A DNA stretch of 36,025 nt from Acidobacteriota bacterium (GTDB lineage Bacteria > Acidobacteriota > Terriglobia > Terriglobales > Acidobacteriaceae). A program made the position numbers and the translations under genes. A model generated the notes under the pieces. The model made no database searches and was not told the DNA's origin. It saw only the letters and a program-made list of their open reading frames with translations. This document shows, in pieces, positions 7,888 to 15,265 of this stretch (its first letter is position 1; every line of letters begins with the position of its first letter). The stretch covers positions 1-36,025 of the forward strand of contig JAJXZL010000012.1 of assembly GCA_021780075.1 (NCBI GenBank), in the 5' to 3' direction.

Positions 7888-9485
7888 ACATCGTCCGCCG
7901 TTTCCAACTCGCTTGCGACCGCAACGTCACCGTGGCCAATCTTGTGGATGAGCTGCTGCGACGAAAAGGGGATTGCGAAGTCTCTGTTGGAGACGACGGC
8001 CGATTCCATCTCTCTGAGTTGCACGCTGACATCTGCCGTATCGATGCTTTTCTGCGTCGCTCCATCGCGCTTCGTCCAGGGCAGCCCGTCGCTGTGTATC
8101 GCACCAATGACCGGCAATGCTTTCATTGGTTCCTGGCGATCATCCGTGCCGGTGGAATCGCCGTTCCGCTGAACCCGCTCCTGTCCCTCGCCGAAGTGCG
8201 CCGCATTCTGGCCGATAGCGGCACCGAGATTCTGGTCACCGACAAAGCAGTTTTCGAACGAAATATTGGAGACCGAAGTGCGCTGAATGCGCGCATCTGG
8301 ATCCAGGCCGACGATGAGACAGAAACGCTCGATGGATTTATTCGCGTCGGCGAAACAGGGTCTCCGTTTCCGCCGACTGTCATTGATCCTGCCGCCACCG
8401 TCGGCGTATTCCATACTTCCGGCACCAGCGGCTTTCCCAAAGGAGCAGCCCTGTCCAGCAATGCGCTGCTTGGCGCGCGCGCGTCCACGGTCCTGGCTGG
8501 ATTGTTTCTGGGACCGAGGGATCTTGCGCTTGTCGCACTGCCTTGGTCGCACATTATGGCCGTCAGCATCGCGCTCTACGGTCTGATGGCGGGCATTCGG
8601 GGCTGTTTCCTAAATCGTTTCGATGCCGCGTCTGCGCTGGACCTTGTTGAGCGTTTCGGCATCACCACGTTCGTCGGCGTGCCTGCGATTTTTGCCCGCC
8701 TGGTCAATAGCAATCCGGACCCTGCCCGCCTGAGAACCGTGCGTGTGTGGCTCTCGGCCAGCGATCACCTGCCCACTGAAGTTCGGCAACACCTGCGGAA
8801 GTTCGGCGCTCTGGGCCGGCTGCCTGGTGGCCGGCGCATTCCACCTGTGCTGCTGAACGGCTACGGCATGGTGGAACTGGGCGGTCTAGCCATGATGGGC
8901 GTCGAGTTGCCGCTGTGGCCCGGCAGTGGCGACCTTTGTTTCCCGGTGCCGCCATTTCGCATCCGCGTGGTTGACGAGAACGGCCGGCCGGTTCGAGCCG
9001 GTGCGAAGGGCGAGTGCCAGATCCGCCGCCGCCATCTCGCTCCGCACTATTGGAAGGACAAGAGCGATGGCCAGCGCCTGCTCACAAGCGACGGCTGGCT
9101 GCGCACCGGCGATCTAGCCACGCGCAACCGCCTCGGCTTGATACGGCTGGTGGGACGCATGAAAGACGTGATCAAATCAGGCGGCTACTCGGTTTATGTT
9201 CGCGAGCTGGAGGAAGCCGTACAGGCTCATCCTGACGTAGCCAGCGCAGTCGCCTTCGGTCTGCCCCACAAGGAAAAGGGCGAAATCCCCGTCGCGGCGG
9301 TCGAACTGTACGCCGGCTCGCTGGCCAGCGAAAACGATTTGCTCGACTGGTGCCGACAGAACCTTGCGGCGTACAAAGCACCGCGCCGCATCTGGATTCT
9401 CGAGCCCGGGGGCTTGCCGCAGAATGATAACGGAAAGATGCTGCGGCGGGTTCTAAGGGAGAGGTTTTCGAAAGAATTGGACTGA
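7884..9485 (+). CDS. AMP-forming acyl ligase (fatty acyl-CoA/acyl-AMP synthetase family)
   Basis: A 533-residue ANL-superfamily adenylating enzyme. Motifs seen in order: the P-loop HTSGTSGFPKG (177-187), LPWSHIM, NGYGMVE, the adenylate-binding LRTGDLA, the hinge GRMKDVIKSGG and the C-terminal catalytic lysine in PQNDNGKMLRR (K518). All key residues are present, so it should activate a carboxylate with ATP. No carrier domain is fused, so the acceptor would be CoA or a separate carrier protein. The ATGA overlap with the SDR gene indicates coupled translation. Together the pair resembles a carboxylic acid reductase split into two polypeptides. Confidence 0.88.
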   Translation: MNIVRRFQLACDRNVTVANLVDELLRRKGDCEVSVGDDGRFHLSELHADICRIDAFLRRSIALRPGQPVAVYRTNDRQCFHWFLAIIRAGGIAVPLNPLLSLAEVRRILADSGTEILVTDKAVFERNIGDRSALNARIWIQADDETETLDGFIRVGETGSPFPPTVIDPAATVGVFHTSGTSGFPKGAALSSNALLGARASTVLAGLFLGPRDLALVALPWSHIMAVSIALYGLMAGIRGCFLNRFDAASALDLVERFGITTFVGVPAIFARLVNSNPDPARLRTVRVWLSASDHLPTEVRQHLRKFGALGRLPGGRRIPPVLLNGYGMVELGGLAMMGVELPLWPGSGDLCFPVPPFRIRVVDENGRPVRAGAKGECQIRRRHLAPHYWKDKSDGQRLLTSDGWLRTGDLATRNRLGLIRLVGRMKDVIKSGGYSVYVRELEEAVQAHPDVASAVAFGLPHKEKGEIPVAAVELYAGSLASENDLLDWCRQNLAAYKAPRRIWILEPGGLPQNDNGKMLRRVLRERFSKELD

Positions 9486-9631
9486 TGTTCCTGGTCTCGC
9501 CGCCGGCATTGCAGGCATCCAGGGCCGCTGCTCCCTGTTGGTCGCTTTGGCCTTGAATCCGTGGCGTCTATCTACATTGCTTTGTAAAATGCGATGGCTG
9601 ACCGCGAAAAGCCTGCCAGCGCTTCTGCCAT

Positions 9632-10660
9632 TCAACCCGTGGCGGCAATAGCTTCCGGCGCAGCGGTCATTACGAATTCCCGGATGGAATCGATCACCAG
9701 TTGGGGCTCATCGAGATGAATCCAATGCGCGCTTTCGGGCGCAATCATCTGCTGCACGTTGTCGCCGATTCTCTGCAAGCAATCGGCGGAGAGCGGCGAT
9801 GATTTTCCCGGTGTCAGCAGAAGCACCGGAATACCTCGGATGGGCTCTGCGTCCTGCATTTCGCGCACGGTGTCTGGCACGGCCTCTACATGGCTGCGCA
9901 TACCTGCATAGAAACCGGGCCGTGACCAGTGCGCTGCCACGATGGGCCAGACCTCCTTCGGCATCTTCCCTACCTCGCCCTTGATTCGTCCCAGTACATG
10001 CTTGCCCCCGTTGCCAGCGGCGCCGGCCAGGCGCTCGGCAATACGCCCGGAGCGGCACAAAAGCGAGGTCACGGCAAGCCGTGCCAATCCCAGCCGAGCA
10101 ATTGTAATGGCATAGTTTGAGAGCCTTGTGCCGCGGTCGAGCATCGCTTGTTTCGCCGGATCCAGTGGCGGCCATTCTTCGCAGCGCATCGGGTCCACCA
10201 ATACGATGCTGGTTACCTCTTCCGGATAAAGAAGCGCAAACCGCCGCATCACCAGCCCTCCGAAGGAATGCCCCACCAGGATGTAAGGCGGCTTGATCCC
10301 GGCGCCATTGAGCAGCTCATGCAGCTCGGCGGCGATATTCCGCGGTGTGCGAGCGGTCCGGGACGGACTGCTCCAGCCCAACCCAGCCCGATCATAGGAG
10401 GCTGTGGCTGCAAACCGCGAAACCACCTCCTGGATATGGAACCAGTTCAGGTTCGTGGCTGCAATCCCGGCTTCAAAGAGCACCGTCGGCCCGCCTGAGC
10501 CCTTTTCCAGCAAATAGAGTCTGCGCCCGTCCCCAATGCTGATCCAGCGGCCCCCCGCCGTATATCGCAGGCGGTCGTAGTACGAGCCGAGGCACTGATA
10601 CAGAAATCCTGCTGCGACCAAGGCCGCTACCAAACCGGAAATGGAGAGAAGATAATACAT
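9632..10660 (-). CDS. Membrane-anchored alpha/beta hydrolase
   Basis: A 342-residue serine hydrolase with one N-terminal membrane helix (about 3-23), which would anchor it facing the periplasm. The alpha/beta-hydrolase core shows the oxyanion region LFEAGIAATN, YDRAGLGWS, the nucleophile elbow G-H-S-F-G-G with S132, LVDPM and a C-terminal SAHWIHLDEP carrying the likely catalytic histidine. Esterase or lipase activity on an acyl substrate is plausible. It is last in a minus-strand operon, eight bases after the LolA-like gene. The serine nucleophile separates it from OleB-type hydrolases, which use aspartate. Confidence 0.82.
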   Translation of the reverse strand: MYYLLSISGLVAALVAAGFLYQCLGSYYDRLRYTAGGRWISIGDGRRLYLLEKGSGGPTVLFEAGIAATNLNWFHIQEVVSRFAATASYDRAGLGWSSPSRTARTPRNIAAELHELLNGAGIKPPYILVGHSFGGLVMRRFALLYPEEVTSIVLVDPMRCEEWPPLDPAKQAMLDRGTRLSNYAITIARLGLARLAVTSLLCRSGRIAERLAGAAGNGGKHVLGRIKGEVGKMPKEVWPIVAAHWSRPGFYAGMRSHVEAVPDTVREMQDAEPIRGIPVLLLTPGKSSPLSADCLQRIGDNVQQMIAPESAHWIHLDEPQLVIDSIREFVMTAAPEAIAATG

Positions 10661-10668
10661 AAGTCATC

Positions 10669-11436
10669 CTAGAAATGGTTGAGTTGCGCCAGGTCAAAAT
10701 CCTGCAGGTTAAGATGCGCATTTGGCGTGCCGCGGTCGATAATAAGCAACATTGAACCGGCTCTGCCGCGGTTCTTTGCTTCCACCTGGCTTGCCCACCA
10801 GACGCCACGCGTCTGACGCAGCCCGAAGTAGGTAAATTCCTTTACATTCCCCGAGCCTTTCAGCTTCTTCTCAACATAAACCGGAAAGCCGCTTTCGTGA
10901 TCCAGCCAGCTTTTCACTGTGGCGAAGTGGGTCTTGTCTGTCGGGTCTGGCGTGCTCCTCAGCAGGTCGCAGTTTCGCGCCCCAAATTGTGCCTTTCCCA
11001 TATCCCTTTGCCCGGCCCAGAAATATTGCGCCTCCATGAAGTCCTCATAGCTGAATGTTTCTCCCAGCGGGCCGTCGTTCCACTTATCGAAGGGTAACGC
11101 AGTCGCTGCTGCATCGCCCGGATGTGCAATCAGAATCGTGTTCCTCCCCCTGGGGCGCATCTCCAGCAGTACGTGAACCCGCGCTGCGGCCGGAGATGTG
11201 ACCTGGAACAGTACCCGAAGCACGCCCGGGAACCAGTGCGCTTCGATCTTGACGACATCGCTGGTCCGCGCCCCACTACCGTCCACGCGCACCAGCCGCC
11301 CGCTCAACCGATAATCGGCTGACTCCACTTGATGCCGCACTGCAGCCAGCGTCCATTGGCTATCCGGCCTCTGGGCAGCCACAGGCAAAAGAGGCAACAG
11401 GATGGATGCGGCCAACGCAAAGGCTCCAGATCTCAT
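10669..11436 (-). CDS. LolA-like exported outer-membrane lipoprotein-sorting protein
   Basis: A 255-residue periplasmic protein with a signal peptide (hydrophobic 5-20, cleavage near VAA-Q22). The remainder is beta-rich with the pattern of LolA-like families: RLVRVDGSGARTSDVVKIEAHW, RVLFQVTSPAAARVHVLLEMRP, FSYEDFMEAQYFW and KEFTYFGLRQ. In other bacteria such proteins are encoded next to LolD/LolE-type transporters and may carry a lipid or lipoprotein across the periplasm. It overlaps the ABC ATPase gene by four bases (ATGA), supporting a joint role with that transporter. The cargo is unknown. Confidence 0.75.
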   Translation of the reverse strand: MRSGAFALAASILLPLLPVAAQRPDSQWTLAAVRHQVESADYRLSGRLVRVDGSGARTSDVVKIEAHWFPGVLRVLFQVTSPAAARVHVLLEMRPRGRNTILIAHPGDAAATALPFDKWNDGPLGETFSYEDFMEAQYFWAGQRDMGKAQFGARNCDLLRSTPDPTDKTHFATVKSWLDHESGFPVYVEKKLKGSGNVKEFTYFGLRQTRGVWWASQVEAKNRGRAGSMLLIIDRGTPNAHLNLQDFDLAQLNHF

Positions 11437-12098
11437 GCCTCGACCTTTCCGTCCCGGATGCGAATCTGCCGGGCCGCGGAGTCCGCAATTGCATTGTCAT
11501 GCGTTACCACGACCAGCGTCATTCCCCGCCGCATATGAATCCCGGTGAGAATCTCCATGATGCGCGCAGAGGTTACGCTGTCCAGGTTGCCGGTGGGCTC
11601 ATCAGCCAGCAGAATCTGCGGATCGTTGGCCAGAGCGCGGGCAATCGCTACCCGCTGCCGTTCTCCGGCCGAAAGTTGATTGGGATACTGCTCCATTCGG
11701 TGCTCCAGGCCCAACTCGCTCAGCAATTCCCGGGCACGGGCGGCGCGATCGAATCTGCTTCGGCTCAAACTCAGCATCGGCAACTGAACATTCTCAATGG
11801 CCCGCAGAGTCGGCATCAGGTGAAATGCCTGGAAGATGAAGCCAACGTAAGACGACCTGTAGGTATCGAGGTCCATGGCGGAGCCCAGGCCGGAGTTCCT
11901 GAAGAGAACTTCGCCGCTCGTGGGACGATCCAGCCCGCCCAGCAAGTGCAGCAGCGTTGACTTGCCGCTACCGCTGGCGCCGCTGATGGCCATGTATTCG
12001 CCGGCCGCGATCGACAGGTCAACACCGCGTAAGGCCTCAATTCGCCCTTCGTCGTAGCTCTTGCACGCGCTGCGTACCTCGAGCAGGGGACTAGTCAC
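11433..12098 (-). CDS. ABC transporter ATPase (LolD/MacB type)
   Basis: Nucleotide-binding subunit of a LolCDE/MacB-like transporter. Walker A is GASGSGKST, the Q-loop is FIFQAFHL, the signature is L-S-A-G-E-R-Q-R (Ala in place of the usual Gly), Walker B is ILLADEPTGNLD and the H-loop is VVVTHD. I chose the GTG at 12098 because it overlaps the permease stop by eight bases, has GGAGG nine bases upstream and gives a normal 221-residue subunit. A longer start at 12158 lies deep inside the permease gene. These ATPases power extraction of lipoproteins or export of hydrophobic compounds. Confidence 0.92.
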   Translation of the reverse strand: MTSPLLEVRSACKSYDEGRIEALRGVDLSIAAGEYMAISGASGSGKSTLLHLLGGLDRPTSGEVLFRNSGLGSAMDLDTYRSSYVGFIFQAFHLMPTLRAIENVQLPMLSLSRSRFDRAARARELLSELGLEHRMEQYPNQLSAGERQRVAIARALANDPQILLADEPTGNLDSVTSARIMEILTGIHMRRGMTLVVVTHDNAIADSAARQIRIRDGKVEA

Positions 12099-13224
12099 AG
12101 CGCAGCGCCTCCACCGGAGAAAGTTGCGCTCCTCGCCACGCGGGAACTGCTCCCGCAATTAATCCGGCCAGAAGGGCAATGCCCAGCGTCTCAGCCAGAA
12201 GCGGCAGGGCAACGTGAGCCGAAACAATGCTCGCGGTCTGCGGCAAGGCAGCCAGCACGTGCAGCGCGCACCAGCCCAGCGCGATGCCGAGTAGTCCTCC
12301 GCCAAGGCCAAGCACCGCCGCCTCCATTTGGATCAGCATCAGTACCTGCCACCGCTTCCATCCCAGCGCGCGCAGGATACCGAGTTCCCGCGTGCGCTCG
12401 AAGACCGACATGGCCATGGTGTTGGCGATTCCCAGAATGCCGATCAGCAGAGCGATGGAAGATGTGCCCCAGGCTGAAGCGTGTGCCAGACGGACAAACT
12501 CATTATTGCTGGCGCGCTCGGCCGCGGGCACTGCCCGCAGTGTCGGAAGAGATGCCTCAATCTGCGCCTGCGCATACTTCAGATACTGTTCAGGTGATTC
12601 TCCGGGGGGCGTCGGACGCAGCCGCACATGAAACGTCGAGACCTTGCCCTGCAGACTGCTCAATTGCTGTAGCTGGTCCAGCGGCATGATCACCGCGTCG
12701 GCCTCCAGCGCGGAGCCGCCATGGTAGACCCCGACCACCTTAAAGGGCGAGTCTTGAATCTCCAACGTGTCGCCGGGTTTCTTCTTCAGGTCCTCAGCGA
12801 GCAGATCGCCCAGCATCACTTCGGGCTTGCCGTCACTGAAACGCCGTCCCGACAGAATGTGCAGCGACTCAAATTCATAGGAGTCGGCCTTCCAGCCGTA
12901 GGCCAGTGCATTTACATCTGGAGTCAGATCCATCACGTTGTAGATCATGGGCGTAGCTTGTGCCACCACCGGCAGCGCTCTCAGCTTGGCTCCCACCGAC
13001 TCGTCCACTGAGGTATTAAGAAAAGTGCGTTGAATGACGGCAATGTCGGTGCCGCTGCTGGTGTAAATACGCAGCCAAGCCTGTTCAAATGCACTGGAAA
13101 ACCCCACCAGGCCCACAAATGCGCCAATTGCCACTCCAATCCCGCAAAGCGTTAGCAGGGTCCTCAGCCGCCGGCGCCAGAGATTTCTCCAGACAAAACC
13201 CGAAAACGACAGTTGATAAGCCAT
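12091..13224 (-). CDS. ABC transporter permease (FtsX/MacB-PCD type)
   Basis: About 377 residues from the ATG at 13224. One N-terminal membrane helix follows the R-R-R-L-R-T-L-L-T motif, then comes a large periplasmic MacB-PCD-like domain, then three C-terminal helices (LLIGILGIANTMAMSVFERTRELG, AAVLGLGGGLLGIALG, LLAETLGIALLAGLIAG). FERTRELGILRALGW is the FtsX coupling helix that contacts the ATPase. The C-terminus ends P-V-E-A-L-R, usual in MacB/LolE permeases. A longer start at 13305 is unlikely because the best promoter candidate lies at 13275-13304. First gene of a four-gene operon with ATPase, LolA-like protein and hydrolase. Confidence 0.9.
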   Translation of the reverse strand: MAYQLSFSGFVWRNLWRRRLRTLLTLCGIGVAIGAFVGLVGFSSAFEQAWLRIYTSSGTDIAVIQRTFLNTSVDESVGAKLRALPVVAQATPMIYNVMDLTPDVNALAYGWKADSYEFESLHILSGRRFSDGKPEVMLGDLLAEDLKKKPGDTLEIQDSPFKVVGVYHGGSALEADAVIMPLDQLQQLSSLQGKVSTFHVRLRPTPPGESPEQYLKYAQAQIEASLPTLRAVPAAERASNNEFVRLAHASAWGTSSIALLIGILGIANTMAMSVFERTRELGILRALGWKRWQVLMLIQMEAAVLGLGGGLLGIALGWCALHVLAALPQTASIVSAHVALPLLAETLGIALLAGLIAGAVPAWRGAQLSPVEALRCD

Positions 13225-13274
13225 GGAGCCGGAACGAATCCTCGCACTTTGCGGATTGGGGCAAGCAGAGCGCC

Positions 13275-13304
13275 AGTGTATCTGCCAACAAACAGCTTTG
13301 TCCA
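13275..13304 (-). promoter_or_regulatory. Candidate sigma70-type promoter for the exporter operon
   Basis: On the minus strand TGGACA (13299-13304) and TACACT (13275-13280) are separated by 18 nt. The implied start of transcription near 13268 gives a ~44-nt leader before the permease ATG at 13224. It matches consensus only moderately. Confidence 0.35.
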
Positions 13305-13484
13305 TTCAGACAGCGTGGGCGAGGTGGGTTTATGGCAGTTCCCGCCCAGAATAGATACCGAAAAAGCCGATATCTCAAGGGGGCCGGGATGACCATAATC
13401 ACCAAAGCGTATTTCTAATGATTGTGCGCTGGAAGCGTGCCTGGTCTTCTGCTTTTGCCAACGGGGCAATTGTTTAGGGGTTGA

Positions 13485-13800
13485 CTATTCTGAAGCAGTT
13501 ACAACGGTGCCTTCTCCAGCTAAGTTCTCCAGATAGAGCCGCATCTGGGCTGCGTAGTGCAGGTCTTTTCTCATCAGCGAAAGCAGAAAGTTGACGCCGT
13601 AGGTCGCGGCGGCCATGCGGGCGGAGATGGTATTGATTAGCGAACTGCCCGGCGCGCCGTGCCGAAGCTTGGAGCCTGCGAAGTTCAGATAGTTGCGCCA
13701 CGCGAGCCTGTGATCGCAGAATTCGCCTCCTGCGCACCTGCCAATGCGGTGTGGCGCGCCATCGTCGGCGATCAGATATACCTTGCGGATTCCGCCTTCT
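13485..13800 (-). pseudogene. Start-less 3' remnant of an unrecognised gene
   Basis: The minus-strand frame ending at TAG 13485-13487 is free of stops for over 100 codons but has no ATG, GTG or TTG except internal ATGs near the end. Its product looks genuinely coding: balanced composition, high GC in third positions, and segments such as HRLAWRNYLNFAGSKLRHG and TYGVNFLLSLMRKDL. The overlapping frame with a start is very arginine-rich, typical of an out-of-frame shadow. I do not recognise the family. It runs up to the stop of the dehydratase gene, so the 5' part was probably lost when that junction formed. Confidence 0.5.
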
Positions 13801-13801
13801 C

Positions 13802-14974
13802 CTATTCGATCACCTTGAAGCGCTTCAGCGACTCTTCGTTCACCGTCAGGCCGAGCCCGGGAAGTGCATCGTCCAGGTCGATGTACCCATCCACCGGCAC
13901 CGGCTCACCGTCGAAAAGGTACCAGAAGAGCTCATTTCCCACCTCCACATCCACCTTGGGAAAGAACTCTGCGATCGGCGAGTTCAGGCTTGCCATGACC
14001 ACATGGTAGTTATGCATCTGCCCAGCATGAGGCACTACGGGAACCTGAAACGATTCAGCGAGCGCCGAGATCTTCCGCGCCTGACTGATGCCGCCCACTC
14101 GATTGGTGTCGAATTGAATATAGTCGAGCGCGTTGTTTTCCAGCAGTTCGCGGAACCCGAAGATCGTGAATTCATGTTCGCCGCCCGCGATGGGAACGCG
14201 ACCGAGCCTCTTCAACTCCGCGTAGCCTCGCGTGTCATCTGGAATCACTGGTTCTTCAAGCCAGCGAAGATGGAATGGCTCGAGCAGGGGAAGCATGCGC
14301 TTGGCATAGTCTAGCGTCCATCCCATGTAGGCATCGGCCATCAGGTCAATGCCGTCGCCGATCACCTCTCGCACCGCGCGCACCAGCTCGACATTCTTCT
14401 GCATGCCCTCGGCGCCATCGATGGGGCCCCAGCCGAAGCGCAGCTTCATGGCCTTGTAGCCTTCGGCCTTATACCGCTCGGCTTCAGCGCGCAGCTCGGG
14501 GATGGGCATGGCATACAAGCGGCTTGCATAGACCGGGATCTTCTCCTTTGTGCGCCCGCCGAGCAGACGAAAGACCGGCTGCTTTGCGCTTTTGCCGAGT
14601 AGGTCCCACAGGGCGATGTCCACTGCGGAGATGGCCGTCATGGCCACTCCCTTGCGGCCAAAAGCCATAGTGCGCCGGTACATCTGCTGCCATAGAAATT
14701 CAATATCCCACGGGTCGGCACCGATCAGCAAAGGCTTCAGGTAGGTATCGATCAGCGTCTTGGTCACGATGGGCGAGAGGGCCGCGTTGCCCAGGCCAAC
14801 CTCGCCGCTATCGGTAAATATCTCCACCAGCACCCAGCCGTGAAAGGCGAAGTTGCCCATGGACGCCTCGCGGAAAGCGACCAGGTCCATGGGGTTGGTG
14901 CAGAAGTGAGGAGGCAGCGGCACGGTCTTGCCTTCCCATTGAACAACGCGTGTGCGCACTTCAGTGATTTTCAT
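13802..14974 (-). CDS. Enolase-superfamily acid-sugar dehydratase, L-rhamnonate dehydratase-like
   Basis: A 390-residue mandelate racemase/muconate-lactonizing-type enzyme. The N-terminal capping domain is followed by a TIM barrel with the expected active-site residues: K177-x-R179 (MKLRF), metal ligands D214 (MADAYMG), E240/E241 (WLEEP) and E266 (GGEHEF), and H316 in VPHAGQMH. The E-H pair at the third ligand (GEHEFT) and the C-terminal N-E-P-V-P-V-type segment recall L-rhamnonate dehydratase. It would remove water from a sugar acid to give a 2-keto-3-deoxy acid in the cytoplasm. The exact substrate cannot be read from sequence. No sugar-acid pathway partners are adjacent. Confidence 0.82.
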   Translation of the reverse strand: MKITEVRTRVVQWEGKTVPLPPHFCTNPMDLVAFREASMGNFAFHGWVLVEIFTDSGEVGLGNAALSPIVTKTLIDTYLKPLLIGADPWDIEFLWQQMYRRTMAFGRKGVAMTAISAVDIALWDLLGKSAKQPVFRLLGGRTKEKIPVYASRLYAMPIPELRAEAERYKAEGYKAMKLRFGWGPIDGAEGMQKNVELVRAVREVIGDGIDLMADAYMGWTLDYAKRMLPLLEPFHLRWLEEPVIPDDTRGYAELKRLGRVPIAGGEHEFTIFGFRELLENNALDYIQFDTNRVGGISQARKISALAESFQVPVVPHAGQMHNYHVVMASLNSPIAEFFPKVDVEVGNELFWYLFDGEPVPVDGYIDLDDALPGLGLTVNEESLKRFKVIE

Positions 14975-15022
14975 GCGTGACTCTCAATCTCCTGGAGGTC
15001 GTTGGGTCGAAGTGGTTGAATC

Positions 15023-15044
15023 CTGCCCTCTGGTCGGAGGGCAG
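15023..15044. repeat. Perfect 8-bp inverted repeat between divergent genes
   Basis: CTGCCCTC (15023-15030) and GAGGGCAG (15037-15044) with loop TGGTCG. It lies 50 nt upstream of the dehydratase start and 220 nt upstream of the divergent protease gene. It could be an operator for either gene or simply a hairpin; no T-tract follows. Confidence 0.45.
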
Positions 15045-15265
15045 GTCATCGCATCCATCGCGGTCGCTCCCTACCGTTCAATTTGCGACCTCGCAGCAGA
15101 TTGGCGCTGCATTGCCAAGCCAGCCGCCAGCAAGCCCATACTCACGGCATACAAACATCTCGCACAGGTCAATTGTGAATCGTGCTGTCTGCCTTCGTCC
15201 AGCGCGCCCCCGAATCCTAATTCATTGCCTGGTCCTGCGACGGGCGCTCCGTGGTAGAAGAAGGA

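Noticed and set aside
6781..10660. OleBCD-type olefin/beta-lactone pathway (reductase, AMP ligase, alpha/beta hydrolase)
   Set aside because: No OleA thiolase is present, the hydrolase has a serine nucleophile (G-H-S-F-G) instead of aspartate, and the reductase has thioester-reductase rather than OleD features.
13474..13737. 87-residue minus-strand protein with a start codon
   Set aside because: Extremely arginine-rich, typical of an out-of-frame shadow; the neighbouring frame without a start has much better coding character.
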